DNA of 64,000 nucleotides from Caulochytrium protostelioides (Eukaryota; Chytridiomycota; Caulochytriomycetes; Caulochytriales; Caulochytriaceae), in NCBI GenBank assembly GCA_003615045.1, contig ML014115.1, forward strand, positions 1 through 64,000. Direction: 5' to 3'. The translations under genes and the position numbers were made by a program. The notes under the pieces were generated by a model that saw only the letters and a list, made by a program, of their open reading frames with translations, had not been told where the DNA came from and ran no database searches. Below, one piece after another: positions 32,009-43,906 of this stretch (within the stretch, counting starts at the first letter, position 1; each line of letters opens with the position of its first letter).

Positions 32009-32649
32009 CGTCGAGACGGCGTCTCCGGGTGCTCCGGGTGCGAATGGTCCGACGGCGATTCACGGCGGCATGCGTCGCAGGCAGGCGGGCAATGTCGGAG
32101 TTATCTAGGGGCGGCGTGGCACGTCGACGATCCCATCAGCTGAAAAGAAAAGGGGATCGGCTTCACTCTCATGAGCCAAGCGATAACTTTCGAGCTTTGC
32201 CGAGGAGAGTGTTTCTCAGGACTGGTCTATTCGTAGGCGCGGCGGGCCAGCCCATGCTCCTGCCCATGCTCCTGCCCATGCTCCTGCCCGTGCGCGTACT
32301 CTGCGTGCCTTGCCGCAGCCTTTCCGGCCCGGGGGTCCGCCGTCGTCGCTCGCCCGAGACCGGCCGTGTGGCGCAATAACGTGCTCCGGAGCGAAGCGCC
32401 ACACGGCGTCATGGACATGGCCGCGCCAGCCTCGGAGTCGCTGCAGAGCGATTTGAATGTGCGCGGGCGGTCGCGGCAGCCAGAACGGCCGCGACGTGGC
32501 CCTCATCCGTCATCCGTCGGATCAGCCGCTGTCGTATGTCATGAATAAATAAGCCCGTTATAAAATAGCGATGTCGTTATCGGCAACCGCGACCATGAGC
32601 CACGAGCAGCAGCGAGCGCCGCATCCGAGCGTTTGTTTCGAACCAGCGA
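32009..32649. other. Intergenic region with a 12-bp repeat
   Basis: About 640 bases between LIPT2 and the small acidic protein (both minus strand). Three direct copies of a tgctcctgccca unit lie at about 32,253-32,292. Short open frames across it match nothing. Confidence 0.45.
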
Positions 32650-33108
32650 CTAGGCGCGCCAGGCCAGCCACGCCACGAGTCGCTGGAGCTGGGTCATCAT
32701 GACTTTCCGGCCCAGCATGCGCATCACCAGCGGCACCAGGCCAATAATGATGGTCGCATACTGCTCGTTCGTAATCTGAAACGGCTCATACTCAGGCTCG
32801 TCGCTGTCATACCCGTCGCCGTCCCACGCCGACAGATCGCTCGGAAGCACGTCGTCCACCGAGGCCACGGACACGCTGTCGTCGGCGAGGACGTCGCAGC
32901 CCTCGGCAAAGTAGCCGTCGATGTCGGTCGCGAGCGCCTGCGGCGCGTGGTCCAGGTCGGCAAGGCCTGGATCGCCGCGGGGCCGCCAGCCGCCGCGAGG
33001 CTTCCGCGGCGCGCTGGAGGCCGCCGACGGCGCCTGGAGCCGGGCCAGCAGCGCAGCCGCCGTCGGCGAGGCCGCGCCGCTGGCGTCCACAGACGGTGGC
33101 GACGCCAT
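32650..33108 (-). CDS. Small acidic protein with hydrophobic C-terminal segment, unknown
   Basis: A 152-aa reading frame with ATG at 33108. The first half is Ala/Ser/Pro-rich. The middle is strongly acidic (VASVDDVLPSDLSAWDGDGYDSDEPEYEPF). It ends with a helix-rich, partly hydrophobic segment (YATIIIGLVPLVMRMLGRKVMMTQ...) and a Trp/Leu-rich tail WLAWRA. I do not recognise the family. The abrupt change from acidic linker to hydrophobic helix could mean membrane association, or a helix that packs on a partner. The clean start and the composition make it more likely real than the random frames around it. Confidence 0.42.
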   Translation of the reverse strand: MASPPSVDASGAASPTAAALLARLQAPSAASSAPRKPRGGWRPRGDPGLADLDHAPQALATDIDGYFAEGCDVLADDSVSVASVDDVLPSDLSAWDGDGYDSDEPEYEPFQITNEQYATIIIGLVPLVMRMLGRKVMMTQLQRLVAWLAWRA

Positions 33109-33669
33109 GATCGAGACGCCCGGCAACGGCCGCGTGGCGCACGTGTCAGAGATACCGGAAAGAACAGGAATCCACCGGGTCGGGAAAGCGTCGATGGGAT
33201 CGGCACGCCCGAGCAGGTGAGAGGGGTGCTGGGCAGAGGCGACGGGGGATCTGCACGGCTGTTCTGCCACGCGGTCCCGTGGTCGTCCGGAGGTTCAGCC
33301 AAAGGCGCGGCCGCCCGCTCAGCCGCAGGCACCCGTTGATGCGGATAGCGAAACGCCGTCCTCGACGCATCCTGCTAGGATAATCAGTCGCTCTAGCCAC
33401 AGAAGGGGTCGGCGCGGTGGATTTGTATGAATCGGGTGCATGGGATGGTCCGGCCCGGCTGACAGATGGACCACGAGCGGGGGCACGCCGGGCACGCGGT
33501 GGCGTCGGGGTGTGCGCGGCGGCTGAGCCCCTTGGCGCCCCTGCCGCCCGCCACCGCGAGACGGCCCGCGCTGTCAGGGCAACGCCACCCCCTGCGCCAC
33601 ATGGGAGAGGATCGTGCGCGACGATCATTAAAGGGCGGCGATCCATGGATGAGGTCCATGGGATCTCGC
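33109..33669. other. Spacer between the small acidic protein and the Mdm1-type gene
   Basis: About 560 bases with no supported gene. It holds the promoter of the small acidic protein and the 3' flank of the sorting nexin. Confidence 0.4.
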
Positions 33670-33705
33670 TTAGCCGGAGGGACATCCCATGGCATCCTGG
33701 CCAGT

Positions 33706-33791
<86 letters not shown>

Positions 33792-36700
33792 CGGCGGCGG
33801 GCGCAAAGCAGGCCTGCGGCGTGCCCCACTGCTCCGGGGGCGTCGAGAGGATCGCGGCGATCGCGTCGAACATGGTATAAAAGACGTGCTGGTTCAGCCG
33901 GGGGTCCTGCATCAGGTCGAAGAGGCGGTTGACGCCGGCGTGGGCGCGGCGGTCGCCGAAGGTCTTCGCAAACACGTCCGGCCACGCGGCCGTGAGCCTC
34001 TGCCGCGCCGTCTCGCGAAGCGAGTGGCGCGGGCCCAGCATCGATGCGCTTGTCCATTTGCGGGGCGAGTTCGGCAGCCGGCCGCGCAGGAAATCCGTCA
34101 CGAGGCCGTGGTGGTACGAGAGGTTCGAGAGCGGGTCGTCCATGCCATACACCGACGCCACAAGCTGACGCGCGCCGGGCCACGACGACAGCATCGACAG
34201 CGCGTGGTCCGAAAGGTACCACCGCAGGCGCGCCTTCAGCGACGTTTCGATGCCGTTGTGGGTCCCGAACAGCTGTCGGATCAGCAGCAGACTCTTGCCG
34301 CGCCGCTGCCAGCTCGGGCCGCTGACATCCCAAAGATCCCGCAGGATCAGGTACGCAGGCTCCAGGAACGACGAAAGCGCGCGCGTCGGGCCCTGGTCGT
34401 GGTCGTGGTCATCGGACGTCGCCGCGTCGGCGTCGTGGTCCGCCGCGTCGTCATCGAGATCATGGAACAGGTCGCCAGCGACCGACGAGGTGCCGCCGCC
34501 ACCGTGGCTTGCGCTGGTGGCACGGCCATGCTGCAGCCGCGGGATGGCTGGCGTGTCGTCGTCTAAGCCACCGAGATCCACACCGTGCGCGTCGTCGGCC
34601 GCCGCATCGGCCACAGGCCCATCCAAAGGCGGCAGCGGCGGCTGTACATCGTGGTCGGCACCGGAGACGGTCGGCGTGCGGCTCAGACCGTTGGGCTCGG
34701 GTGATTCGGCATCGCCATCGGCTTCGCACTCGGCGTCGGCGTCGGCGTCGCGATCGCCGTCGTTGCCGCCGTCGTTGCCGCCCCTGCCATCGCTATCGGC
34801 GATGGCGCCGTCACCTTCGCCGTCTTCACCTTCGCCGTCGGCGTCAAAGGGCGCCGTGGACCCGTCGTGGGTCGATTCAGAGGGCGTCCGGCTCGGTTCC
34901 TGGCGATGGCTCGCCGTGAGCGAGAGCCGCTTGGCGTCCGTCTCGCCGCCGCCGCTGGGGCCGCTGCCGCTCGGGCCGCTCCCGCTGCCGGCGCCCCCGA
35001 GCTCGGTGGTGGTCGACCGCAGCGAGGCCGCCGTTGAGCGGACGGCCGCCATCGACCCTGGCGTAACGGCGCCGTTCGCCGGACTATGGCCGCCACCGCC
35101 ACCGCCAGACAGCAGGGCCATGGCCGAGGCGGCGGCCTTGTTCCGGCGGTCATTCGCGCGCACCAGGCCCATGGCACGGCCGCCCATCGCGTAGTTGGAC
35201 GGCACAAGGTGCTCCGTGACGAGGTCTTCTTCGGCCCAGGAGGCCTTGCCGTCGCTCTTCTTGCTGCCCGGCGTCTTTTTGCCACCCGGGCTCGCGGTGT
35301 TGAGCATGCGCGCGAACATGCCGCCTGTCCGCAGCAGCGTGTTTTTGAAGGTGACGTTGTCCCGTGCCGCATTGGAGCTCGTGCTCAGAAAGCTCGCGAC
35401 GTCCTGCGAGAGGCAGAGTTGCGGATGCGTGATCAGGCGCTGGACGTAGTGGCTCAGGCCGTCGAGGCAGTCCTGGTCCTGCTGCTGCTGGGCCCGGAGG
35501 CGCTTGTCGGTAGCTGCCGTGGCCGAGGTCCAGTTCGGCAGTCGCCGGTTGGCCTGCGGCTTCTCGGGGAATTCGACATCGGCGAGGATCGACGCATACT
35601 TCTTGAGCAGCTTGCGGTGCAGGTCATAAAAATCCTTGTATTCGCGCCGAACCGACCACGACGACGTTTCAGCGCGGACGATCACTTCGTAGAACGTGAA
35701 GCGCTCGCGGTGACCTGTTTGCATTGACTTGTCGTCATACAGCGTCCGGCTCTGGATAATCGCCTTCAGTGCGATCTCATACTTGCCGCGCGAGATGGCC
35801 TGGCGCTCTTCCTGACTCTGGAAACGCGCTTCGCGGCGCGTCAAATCCCCGAGCTCGGCGCGGAGCGTCGACTGCAGCGCATCGATCAGCTCGAGCCGGA
35901 ACTTGTCCCGCATACTCTGCTTGCGGTCCGGCGATGACGTGCTCGCCGGCGCGCGGCTCGAGACCCCGGAAGGCCGGCTCGTCATTGACGCGACGAGTTT
36001 CACGAGGGTATACTGTCCTTGCACGCGATCCATTTGCTGCCGCGTTGTTTGCAGCTTACTCGCGGCTTTGAGCAGCTCGCCGGGCTGGATCACATCGTCG
36101 TCATCGAGCAGCCCGTCATTTTCAATTCGGTCATCGCCCATCGTCGACGCGCCGTCGTGCGTCTCGTCGGGACCGCCGATGGCGCTCTCCGCCGTCAGCG
36201 TGGGCGTGGCCGCCGACGCCGCCGACGCCGTCTCTTTCAGCAGCTTCGACTCGCTCGACCACAGTTTCGCGTGGCGGGGCGCTGCCTCGTCGTCAGAGAG
36301 CCCGCCTTTCTGGTGGTCCGACAGCATCTCGCTGCTCGGCGACTCGAGGACCCGGCGGCTTCGCATCACCCCGCTCTTCTCGGCGGGACCGTCCCGCAGG
36401 GCCATGGTATAGGCGCCGAGCGGCCGGTGCGCCAGGGCGCCACCGCCGCGCGACGGCTGATCGCAAAGAGGCCGCTCGGCGACAGACGACGCTGACGGCG
36501 TCGTGAGCACCGACGCCGTGGGCGCCGCCGCCAGCGTTGGCGTCGTGAGGTCCGCGGCAAACCCATGCACAGACGCGCCGCGCCCTGGGGCGGGCGGCAG
36601 CCGCTGTTCGATAAAATGGGGCTCGCGCATGGCGAGCTCGTCGACTTCGCGCTCCAGGCATCGCTGGATATAGACAAAGAGCAGGCTGGAGCGGAGGCCA

Positions 36701-38499
36701 TCGCGGTCCTGGTCCTGGGCCATGGCACGCATCATCTCATCGAGTTGCTGGCTCTTGGGCACCGTCCGCGGGCGGGCGCCGTCATACGGCGACCCGGCGG
36801 CATCGTCACCAGTTTGCTGGTGCTGGTGCTGCTGGGTATGGTGCAGATCGTGCTCGACAGATTCCTTGACCCATTCAAAGTACCGGTCCGAGTGCTCAAA
36901 CTGGCGATATGCATTGCGGATCGCGTCTTCGCAGGCCCGGCGCAGCGAGAAGATGGCGAGCGCGCCACGGGTGCCTAGCCACGCCAGCCGCTCCTGCGGG
37001 TCCACGTCCTCCAGCCCGGCCACAGACGCCGCGAGGGTCTCGCACGTGGTAGGCTCGGGAACCAGAGGTTCAGCGGCAAACTCGTCCAGGTCGGCGACCC
37101 AGCCCGGATGCGCAGTCGCAAACAGCTCCCAGGCGGCGGCGCCCCCACGCGCCAGGTCATGAGCGCGCCGTGCGTCGTGCTGGACCGTCTGCAAATGCGC
37201 ATAGGTGGGCTCGGCGCAGAAGGCGTCCACATGGCGCCGCGCCTCGTCAGCCATCCGGTAGAACTGCAGATGTACAAGATCAGGGTCGTTGCCCTCGGCC
37301 ATCAGGAAATTGCAGAAGTGCCAGAGCCCCGTGGAAGTTTCGCTCGTCGGCGCCGCCATTTCGCTGAGCAGCGCGCGGAACCGCGCCATTGCCGGGCCGT
37401 CGGGTTCCCGCGCCACGTGGCCGCCGTGGGAGGCGGGTGTCATGTGCTGCTGCAAGGCGCTGATGCCCTTCAGCATCAGGTCCGCCGGGTGATTCGTTGT
37501 GCCAGAGACCTCGCCGCGGCTGCGGGCATTGTGGCGCAGCGACTGGAGCTTCTTGTCGACGCGGCTGAGCAGCACGGCGAGGAGTTTGTCGGATTTGAAC
37601 TTCAGCTCGTGGCGAGCCGCTTCCGAGCCGCTGCGCTTCGGCGAGCGGTCGCCGGCGACGTCGCTCAGGAGCAGCGGGTTGGAGAGCATATTGGAGCTAC
37701 TTGGTCCGCTGCTCGGCAGATCAGCCAGCGTGTCGGGATGCGTGCCACCCGCGACGCTGGTGCCGCCACCGGTGTCGCCCTCGACGCGGGCCCCCGCTTG
37801 CAGCTGCGCCAGGATACTCCACCGCAGCGCCATAATATCGAGAGTCGAGCGCATCTTTTTGACGTGCTTGATGAGACAATCGATCACGCGGTGGCGATCA
37901 ACGAGTGAGAGCACTTTCCAGTCGGCCATTGCGGGATCAAGACCGATGGCGTCTCTCTGCAGGAAGGGCGGTGGCATCGTCGTATACTGCGTCTGGAGCG
38001 CGGCGTGGACGGCTCTGACGGCGCGTCGCATCGCCAGCGCTTTCTCGCCGTGGTACAGGATGTGGCAGTTGATGAAGTCCGGATGTGTCCAACGCGCGAG
38101 CGCCGGCAGGATTACCTGGCTGATCGCATACTCCCGCGCCAGCGTGCGTAGCGGCGGAGTCGCCAGCTCGGGCGCAAGCGCCGCGGGCGAGACCGCTTCG
38201 GCGGAGGCGAGCACCACCTGCCACAGCTGTTCAAAGAGCCGCCGCAAATGGGCCTTGGCTGCGTGCGGCGATGCGACCGCCGGGTGCAACGTACCGTCGG
38301 CCGCTAGCTTCCGGTAGAAGGCGTCGTTGAGGGCGTCCCCGCCAAGCTCGTCGTGACCGCGGACGCCGTCGGCACCCATCTCGGGCTCGCCGTCCTGGTA
38401 GTGCTGGTGCTGGTGAAGGGACGACGGCGCCGCCGATGCATGCGTCGCCGTGCTCGATCGCGGCGGGTGGGCTGCGCTCATGCTGTTAACAGTAGCAGT

Positions 38500-38530
<31 letters not shown>

Positions 38531-39462
38531 GCAGCGTCGGCGCGCCGCGCGGCTTGTCGGACTTTGCGGAACATCCGCACGTGCTGGGTCAGGATGTGCG
38601 TCAAGCAGAGGTACAGGTGCTGCTCGACGTGGTGGTCTCGCAGGCGATGCAGTAGGATGGCCAGGAACTGCGTCGCGATCTCGCCCATGTCCCCGAGCGG
38701 ACCCGCGGCGAGAATGTCGCGATACATGCTCCGGAGCCGTGCGATCTGCAGTAGGGGCGGCCTCCCGCCGACGCCGACGCCGGTCTGACTGTTGCCATCG
38801 TGGGGTCGTGACATCCGCTCTGGCCGATGACCGACAGCTGGCGGTCCATGCCCAAACCCGCTTAGGAGCGGCATGTGCAGATGCGGGCTCTGGGACGGAT
38901 AGGGCTGGTGGAGATGGTGCACATGGTGCGCCGGGTGCGCCGCCGGGTGTTGCACATAATGGGCCGCCGGGTTGCCGTAGGGCATGCCCAGCGGGCCGTG
39001 GCGGCTGCTGGCGGCGCTGGTGGCGCGTGGCCGCGACGACGACGGCGACGTCGGCGAGAGCGGTGAGAGGGGCTGCTGCGATGGATCGTGTGTCGTCGTG
39101 ATGGTCGCCGCATCCGCATCTCGGAAGATCTCGGGGACCCGTCGAGCCAGGCTCTCCCGCAAGATACACCAAGCGATGTCCATCGTGCCGGGCGCCGGCA
39201 CCACAGGCGCCGTGGGCACTGCATGGTGGGATGGCGTCAGCGCCACGTGCTGGACCTGTGGGCCGCGGTAGAGCCAGACGGCGGCGTGGTCCCACGCGCG
39301 GTGGTGTAGCCGTCCGGGCCGCTCGCGCCGGCGGCCGTGCAGGGCATAGCCGACGACAGCGAGCACGAGCGCGATGAAACCAAGCTTCGAGAACACCGGG
39401 AAGAGGTTCGGGAAGATGGGGCTCAGCGCTGCGACGACCACGAGCACACGCACCGAATCCAT
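33670..39462 (-). CDS. MDM1: Mdm1/SNX-type membrane-anchored sorting nexin (PXA-RGS-PX-nexin C)
   Basis: A 1,930-aa intronless frame (ATG 39462). Layout: an N-terminal hydrophobic hairpin (about 1-40) as ER anchor; a PXA domain interrupted by low-complexity sequence (about 90-480, with REYAISQVILPALARWTHPDFIN); an RGS-like segment near 700 (LWHFCNFLMAEGNDPD); a PX domain about 1250-1365 (WSVRREYKDFYDLHRKLLKKY, FPEKPQANRRLPN, HPQLCLSQDVASFL); and a sorting nexin C-terminal domain about 1690-1860 (SLLLIRQLFGTHNGIE). Yeast Mdm1 and human SNX13/14/19/25 share this order and tether ER to vacuole or lysosome and lipid droplets. It is far longer than yeast Mdm1 (1,127 aa) because of Ala/His/Asp-rich insertions. 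A polyalanine tract is encoded by a CAG repeat near 38,500. The C-terminus carries an Ala-Pro dipeptide repeat from the hexamer array at 33,706-33,793. Confidence 0.87.
33706..33793. repeat. AGGAGC hexanucleotide repeat, about 14 units
   Basis: A nearly perfect AGGAGC array. In the Mdm1-type gene, read on the opposite strand, it encodes Ala-Pro dipeptides about 10 residues from the C-terminus. Such arrays vary in length between strains. Confidence 0.92.
38486..38528. repeat. CAG/GCA trinucleotide tract in the Mdm1-type gene
   Basis: About 11 to 14 CAG-type units, the first ones interrupted by AGT. On the coding (minus) strand it encodes polyalanine after a TVTV segment. Confidence 0.85.
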
Positions 39463-40717
39463 TGTCGCGCGTGACCCGGCGACAGCGACCGCAGGAAACG
39501 GCGGCCGCGGCGGCGCCGTCGTCAACAGTTCGGAGGGCCGGAGGGCCGGAGTGGTGCCGCTTCAGCAGGTCGGACGACGATGCCGGCGGCTGCGGCCGCG
39601 ACCACCATGGGACGGGTGCCGTCCCCGCGCCGTCGCCGTGGCTGCCGTGGCTGCCGTGGCGACGGCGCCTGGCGATGGACGGAGGCGGCGTTCGCTCAAG
39701 CACGGTCGTTTGCGCGGAGTGGGATGGGCGTATGGCGTCCTATCGGCTGCCTCGGTCGATGGGACGACCCCCGGCGCGTGATGTGACGGCGGCGATCGCG
39801 CGATCGGAGACCGGTGGGCCTGCGGGGACCATGGATCGGGGGTGCTGCTTGGCTCGGTTGAGCTCAGCTCAGCTCAGCTCAGCTCGGCACGGCTCGGCAC
39901 GGCACCGCTCGCGAGGACGCCGCAGGAGGCCGTGGAGGCGTCAGGGACTCAATCGCGTGAGCACGTGGCGTCTGCCGTCACAAGGATCCGTGATCCGGTC
40001 GGTTGGCCGCGTTCGCGGAGCAGAGATCGCTGAGAGGAAATCGCTGAGCGGAGATGGCTGGGCGGGGTTTACGCGCACGACCCATTGCCACGGCGATCGC
40101 GGCGGTCCACGTGGCGGCGACGGCCGCAAGGTCCATGAAGTGGCGCGTCCATGAAGCTTCACCGTCGTGCACGCACGTGCCTCACGGGTCAGCCATGGCA
40201 GACGCGCGCAAGACATCCTGGGTGACGGACCAAACGAGCGGGTATCCCCCTCCATACGCGCCGCATCGCCGCGGTGGCGGCGCCGGCGGCGGTAGCCTGA
40301 ACGGCGGTGGCCTGAGCATGGCTGGCCCAAGCGGGTGACGGGGGCGATCGGCGGGCCGGATGTGCCCCGCGTGCTTCGCTTCCGCTGACGAGTTTTCACG
40401 CCACGCCACGTTCTAGGTCGCAGGTTCGGGCTCGTCCCACTTGCTTCTTTCGAGGGTCGGCCGCGACGTTCCGAACCTGCCCAAGCGGGGTGGGCCCGTT
40501 CGTCCATGCTAGTATCCCGGGGTACCCTGGAATCCAGATGACATTACATTCGTATTCCACACGTATGATAACGGTGGTGATCGCTCTACATATATTCAAA
40601 AAGAAATTGAAAAACAGCTTTCCGTGCGCGAGATCGCATACACGGTATGCGATGCCACCCATATCATTCCGATCGGACGATGCATCGCATCAGCGGATGG
40701 GCGGCGGCAACGCCGGC
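39463..40717. other. Intergenic region between the Mdm1-type and kinesin genes
   Basis: About 1.25 kb. It holds the Mdm1-type promoter and the kinesin 3' flank. An AGCTC pentamer array occupies about 39,857-39,884. A short plus-strand frame, 40,195-40,338 (47 aa, starts MADARKTSWVTDQTSGYPPPY), has an ATG and Gly/Pro-rich composition but no recognisable relatives. I do not call it a gene. Confidence 0.45.
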
Positions 40718-43700
40718 TTACTTCTTGAGAAGCGAGATGTACCAACTCGAGCGCTTGCTCGACAACGACGGCGTGCTGCCGGCCGGGTGGTGGAGGGGCG
40801 GCACGGCGCCCGCGCCGGCCCCCAGGACGCTGCGGTCGCCGGCCCGGTCGACCGGCGAGCGCTCGGCATCGAGGGCATCCTCGGAACCGCCGAACGAGCC
40901 GAACGAGCCGAGGCTGCCGCCAGGACCGTCGCCGGCGCCGCCAAGGCCGTCGGTCGCGGTGGCCACGCCGCCGCCGCGCAGAGGCTTGGCGATGCGCGAC
41001 GAGTAGAGCCACGACGAGGATGCGGGCGTGTTGAATGCGCGTGCGGTCTGGAGCTTCTCGTGCATGGCGGCGAGCTGGGCCTCGTACTTCTGGGTGACGC
41101 GGTCGATCTTGGACTGAACGTCCTGCAGCGAGGACTCGAGCGAACTGATGCGCTCGTTGCGGGCCACGAGCTTGCGCTCCGCGACGCCGAGCGCCTTCTT
41201 GACGGTCGCGTTCTGGTCGACGAGCTGCTTTTGGACGCGAGAGAGCTGCTCCAGGTTGCGCTCCAGAAAACTCATCTTCTGGAGCTGCGCGCGGCTGTTG
41301 TTGGTGCGCAGCACCGTGTTGTACTGCTCGCGGGTCTCGTCCAGCGAAATCTCCAGCTCGACCACCTTCTCGCAGCGGTCCTGCAGGTCTCGCATCAGCT
41401 TGCGCTTCATGGTATCGAATTCGCGCAGCTGCTGCGTCATGCGGCGCTTCATGGCCAGCACATCGTCGTCATCGCCCACCGCGGACGACATCGTCGCCGG
41501 CGCGTGGTCTGCCGCACCCACGGCGGCCTGCTGCGCCACTTCCAGCTCGTGCTGCAAGCGGCGGATCTCGGCGTCCTTGACGCGCAGCGACTGCGCGATT
41601 TCTTCGACACGGCGGTCTTGTAGCTCGCGCTGCAGCTCTTCCTGGCGCTCCATGCGAGCGCGGATGTCTTTAATGGCGTCCTGGACCTCGGGCGGGCCGT
41701 GCTCGGCGTCCTCGGCGATCGTGCGCTGCAGCATCTCTTCGTACTCGGTCTCGAGCTGCGTGTACCGCGCGTCGACTTCCTCTTTGCGGCGCCGTAGGGT
41801 GTCAAGATCGCTTTCGGACACATGCGCCTTCGACGCAAGCTCCTCAATCACGTTTTCCTGCTTCGCCACGCGGGTCTTGAGCTCCAGCAGCTCGCGGAAC
41901 TGCTCGGCCACAGCCTCGGGATCAGTCGGCGGCGCCATGTTCTGCTTCATGTCCTCGAGCTGGGCCAGCGTGGCCCGCAGGGCGTCCTCCTTGCGCGAAA
42001 TGTCGGCCGTCGGCACGTACTCAGCCATCATCTGCGCCATCATCTGCTGCTTCAGGGCCTGGCGGTTCACGGCCGTCGCCGTCGACGGCGCGGGCGAGGC
42101 CGCAGCCGTCGAGGACGCCGTCGACGCGGCGTCGGCCGAGAGGGGCCCCGACCCGCTTTGTAGCTCCAGCAGCTGCTTGCGCAGCGACGCCAGCTCGGCC
42201 TCCAGCTCGACGTTCTGCTCCTTCACCGCATCGAGATGGATCGCCGCGTCCTGGTTCTCGAACGCCACCTTCTCACACTGGAGCTTCGCCTCACTGAGCT
42301 GAGCGCGCAGCGCGGCGGTCTCGTCGGCGCGCGACTGCGCGCTTTCCCGCAGCTCGCGGAGCTCATCCTGGGCGTCGTCGGCCGCCGCGCGCTGCGCCTC
42401 CAGCGCTGCTTCCTTCTCGGCCAGCTGGTCCGACAGCTCGTTCTCGCGGCGCAGAAACTCATCGCGCTCGTCGCTGTCGAGCTGAAGACTCGACACGCTG
42501 CTGGCGACACCGCCGAGCGGCGAGGCACGGCCGCCGGCGCCGGCGCCGGAACTCCGCATGTCCGAGAGCATATGCGACGGCAGCGCAGACAGCGGACCCT
42601 CGGATGGGGCCGGGACGCCGCCGTTGCCGCCGCGGAGTACAACCCAGTCGGACTCGGGCACGGTACTGCCCGAGCGCCACACGAGGATCTCGCCCTCGAG
42701 GCCCGTCGCGTACTGCTGCATGGCACCAAGCTCGCTCTTGTTGCGCTTCAACAGCGCCTTCAACTCGGACGGCGAAAGCTCGGCGTTCACCTTTGCCTTG
42801 TTCTTGATCGTCTTGGCACGCATGCCGAATCGCAGCGTGCTGATCGTCTCGGCTTCGTTGAACGAGCTGGGCGACGCGTTGATAATCAGGGTCGTGCGGC
42901 TGTTGCCGCCGAGCGACTCCTGCAGGATGCGTGTCAGCTTCGAGTCGCGGTACGGAATGTGGGCGCTTTTGCCATCCGTCAGGCAGTTGATGACCATGCC
43001 GAGGGCAGAGAGACTTTTGTTGATCTTCTTGGCTTCCTCAAGCGTTTGGCCCGTAGCGCCGGTCTTGCCGACCTTTTCGGAGCCCGCCAGATCCACGAGG
43101 TAGAGCCGACCCGTGCGGAGACTGCCGTCCTCGAGGTTTTTCTGGCTGATCTGGAGCACGAGAATCGAATGCGAGCGCGACGACTCGGCGTTCATGTTGG
43201 TGGCAGCGACCATGCGAGCGCTCTGGCCGCGACGCAACACCTCATAGACCTCGTCCACCGAGCCCACAAAGACTTCGAGCAGGCCCTTCACATAGACGCC
43301 TTTGTTCTTCTCTTCGTGGATCGGCAGATTGTCGTTCACTGGGTTCAGCAAGTCGCGGACACGCTCCATGTAGATCTCCATATAGGAGCACTTGACGGTG
43401 AACTCGAAGTTCGACGAGGCCTGGAAGATGCGGGAGAACACCGATTCGATCAGCCGCGGGGTCAACCCCTTCAGCTCGGAAGACTCCATATCACCGACCA
43501 TCGTGTGCGTCTTGCCACTGCCGGTCTGGCCGTAGGCAAAGATCGTGCCGTTGTACCCGCGCATCACGTCTTCGATGGTCGCGTTCGCAGTATAGTCAAA
43601 CACCTGCTTCTGCGACGCATTCCAGTCAAAAATCTGATCGAACGCGAACTGGCCCGGGTAGTCCTTGCTCTCGACCTTGACCTCGGTCATATCGTCGCTG

Positions 43701-43906
43701 AACGAGACGACGGGCACGCCGCCTTCCTTGATTTCGCGCGCGTTCTGCGGGCGGAAACGGCATACGACGCGGATGTTGTTGCCGCCGCCATCGCTGCCGA
43801 AGCCGGGGCCCGGCGGGGAGGTGCCGGCCGCGGGCGAGGCGGGCGCGGCGGCCGTCACGGCGGTGGCCGCCGACACGGCCGGGGCCACCGCCAGGGCCGC
43901 CGTCAT
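40718..43906 (-). CDS. Conventional kinesin (kinesin-1 heavy chain), fungal type
   Basis: A 1,062-aa intronless protein (ATG 43906). The plus-end microtubule motor moves vesicles, endosomes and mitochondria. The motor domain spans about 46-370: NIRVVCRFRPQN, P-loop GQTGSGKT at 126-133, switch I NAESSRSH, and switch II VDLAGSEKVGKTGATGQTLEEAKKINKSLSALG. The rest is largely coiled coil from about 480 to 960. The tail has SSRIAKPLRGGG (IAK at about 972-974), the conserved self-inhibition motif of kinesin-1. There are no light-chain binding repeats, as expected for fungal KHC. An approximately 40-residue Gly/Ser-rich extension and a basic end (SSKRSSWYISLLKK) follow the IAK motif and make it longer than filamentous-fungal KHC (about 930 aa). 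Confidence 0.97.
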   Translation of the reverse strand: MTAALAVAPAVSAATAVTAAAPASPAAGTSPPGPGFGSDGGGNNIRVVCRFRPQNAREIKEGGVPVVSFSDDMTEVKVESKDYPGQFAFDQIFDWNASQKQVFDYTANATIEDVMRGYNGTIFAYGQTGSGKTHTMVGDMESSELKGLTPRLIESVFSRIFQASSNFEFTVKCSYMEIYMERVRDLLNPVNDNLPIHEEKNKGVYVKGLLEVFVGSVDEVYEVLRRGQSARMVAATNMNAESSRSHSILVLQISQKNLEDGSLRTGRLYLVDLAGSEKVGKTGATGQTLEEAKKINKSLSALGMVINCLTDGKSAHIPYRDSKLTRILQESLGGNSRTTLIINASPSSFNEAETISTLRFGMRAKTIKNKAKVNAELSPSELKALLKRNKSELGAMQQYATGLEGEILVWRSGSTVPESDWVVLRGGNGGVPAPSEGPLSALPSHMLSDMRSSGAGAGGRASPLGGVASSVSSLQLDSDERDEFLRRENELSDQLAEKEAALEAQRAAADDAQDELRELRESAQSRADETAALRAQLSEAKLQCEKVAFENQDAAIHLDAVKEQNVELEAELASLRKQLLELQSGSGPLSADAASTASSTAAASPAPSTATAVNRQALKQQMMAQMMAEYVPTADISRKEDALRATLAQLEDMKQNMAPPTDPEAVAEQFRELLELKTRVAKQENVIEELASKAHVSESDLDTLRRRKEEVDARYTQLETEYEEMLQRTIAEDAEHGPPEVQDAIKDIRARMERQEELQRELQDRRVEEIAQSLRVKDAEIRRLQHELEVAQQAAVGAADHAPATMSSAVGDDDDVLAMKRRMTQQLREFDTMKRKLMRDLQDRCEKVVELEISLDETREQYNTVLRTNNSRAQLQKMSFLERNLEQLSRVQKQLVDQNATVKKALGVAERKLVARNERISSLESSLQDVQSKIDRVTQKYEAQLAAMHEKLQTARAFNTPASSSWLYSSRIAKPLRGGGVATATDGLGGAGDGPGGSLGSFGSFGGSEDALDAERSPVDRAGDRSVLGAGAGAVPPLHHPAGSTPSLSSKRSSWYISLLKK

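Noticed and set aside
33466-34566. A 366-codon plus-strand frame across the end of the Mdm1-type gene
   Set aside because: Antisense to the sorting nexin C domain; composition is low-complexity and no motif is seen.
40195-40338. A 47-aa frame starting MADARKTSWVTDQTSG
   Set aside because: A clean ATG, but short, Gly/Pro-rich and without relatives or splice evidence, so not called as a gene.
40395-40440. A GCAGGTTCG stretch like a tRNA T-arm B-box
   Set aside because: The T-stem does not pair and no acceptor or anticodon stem can be folded around it.
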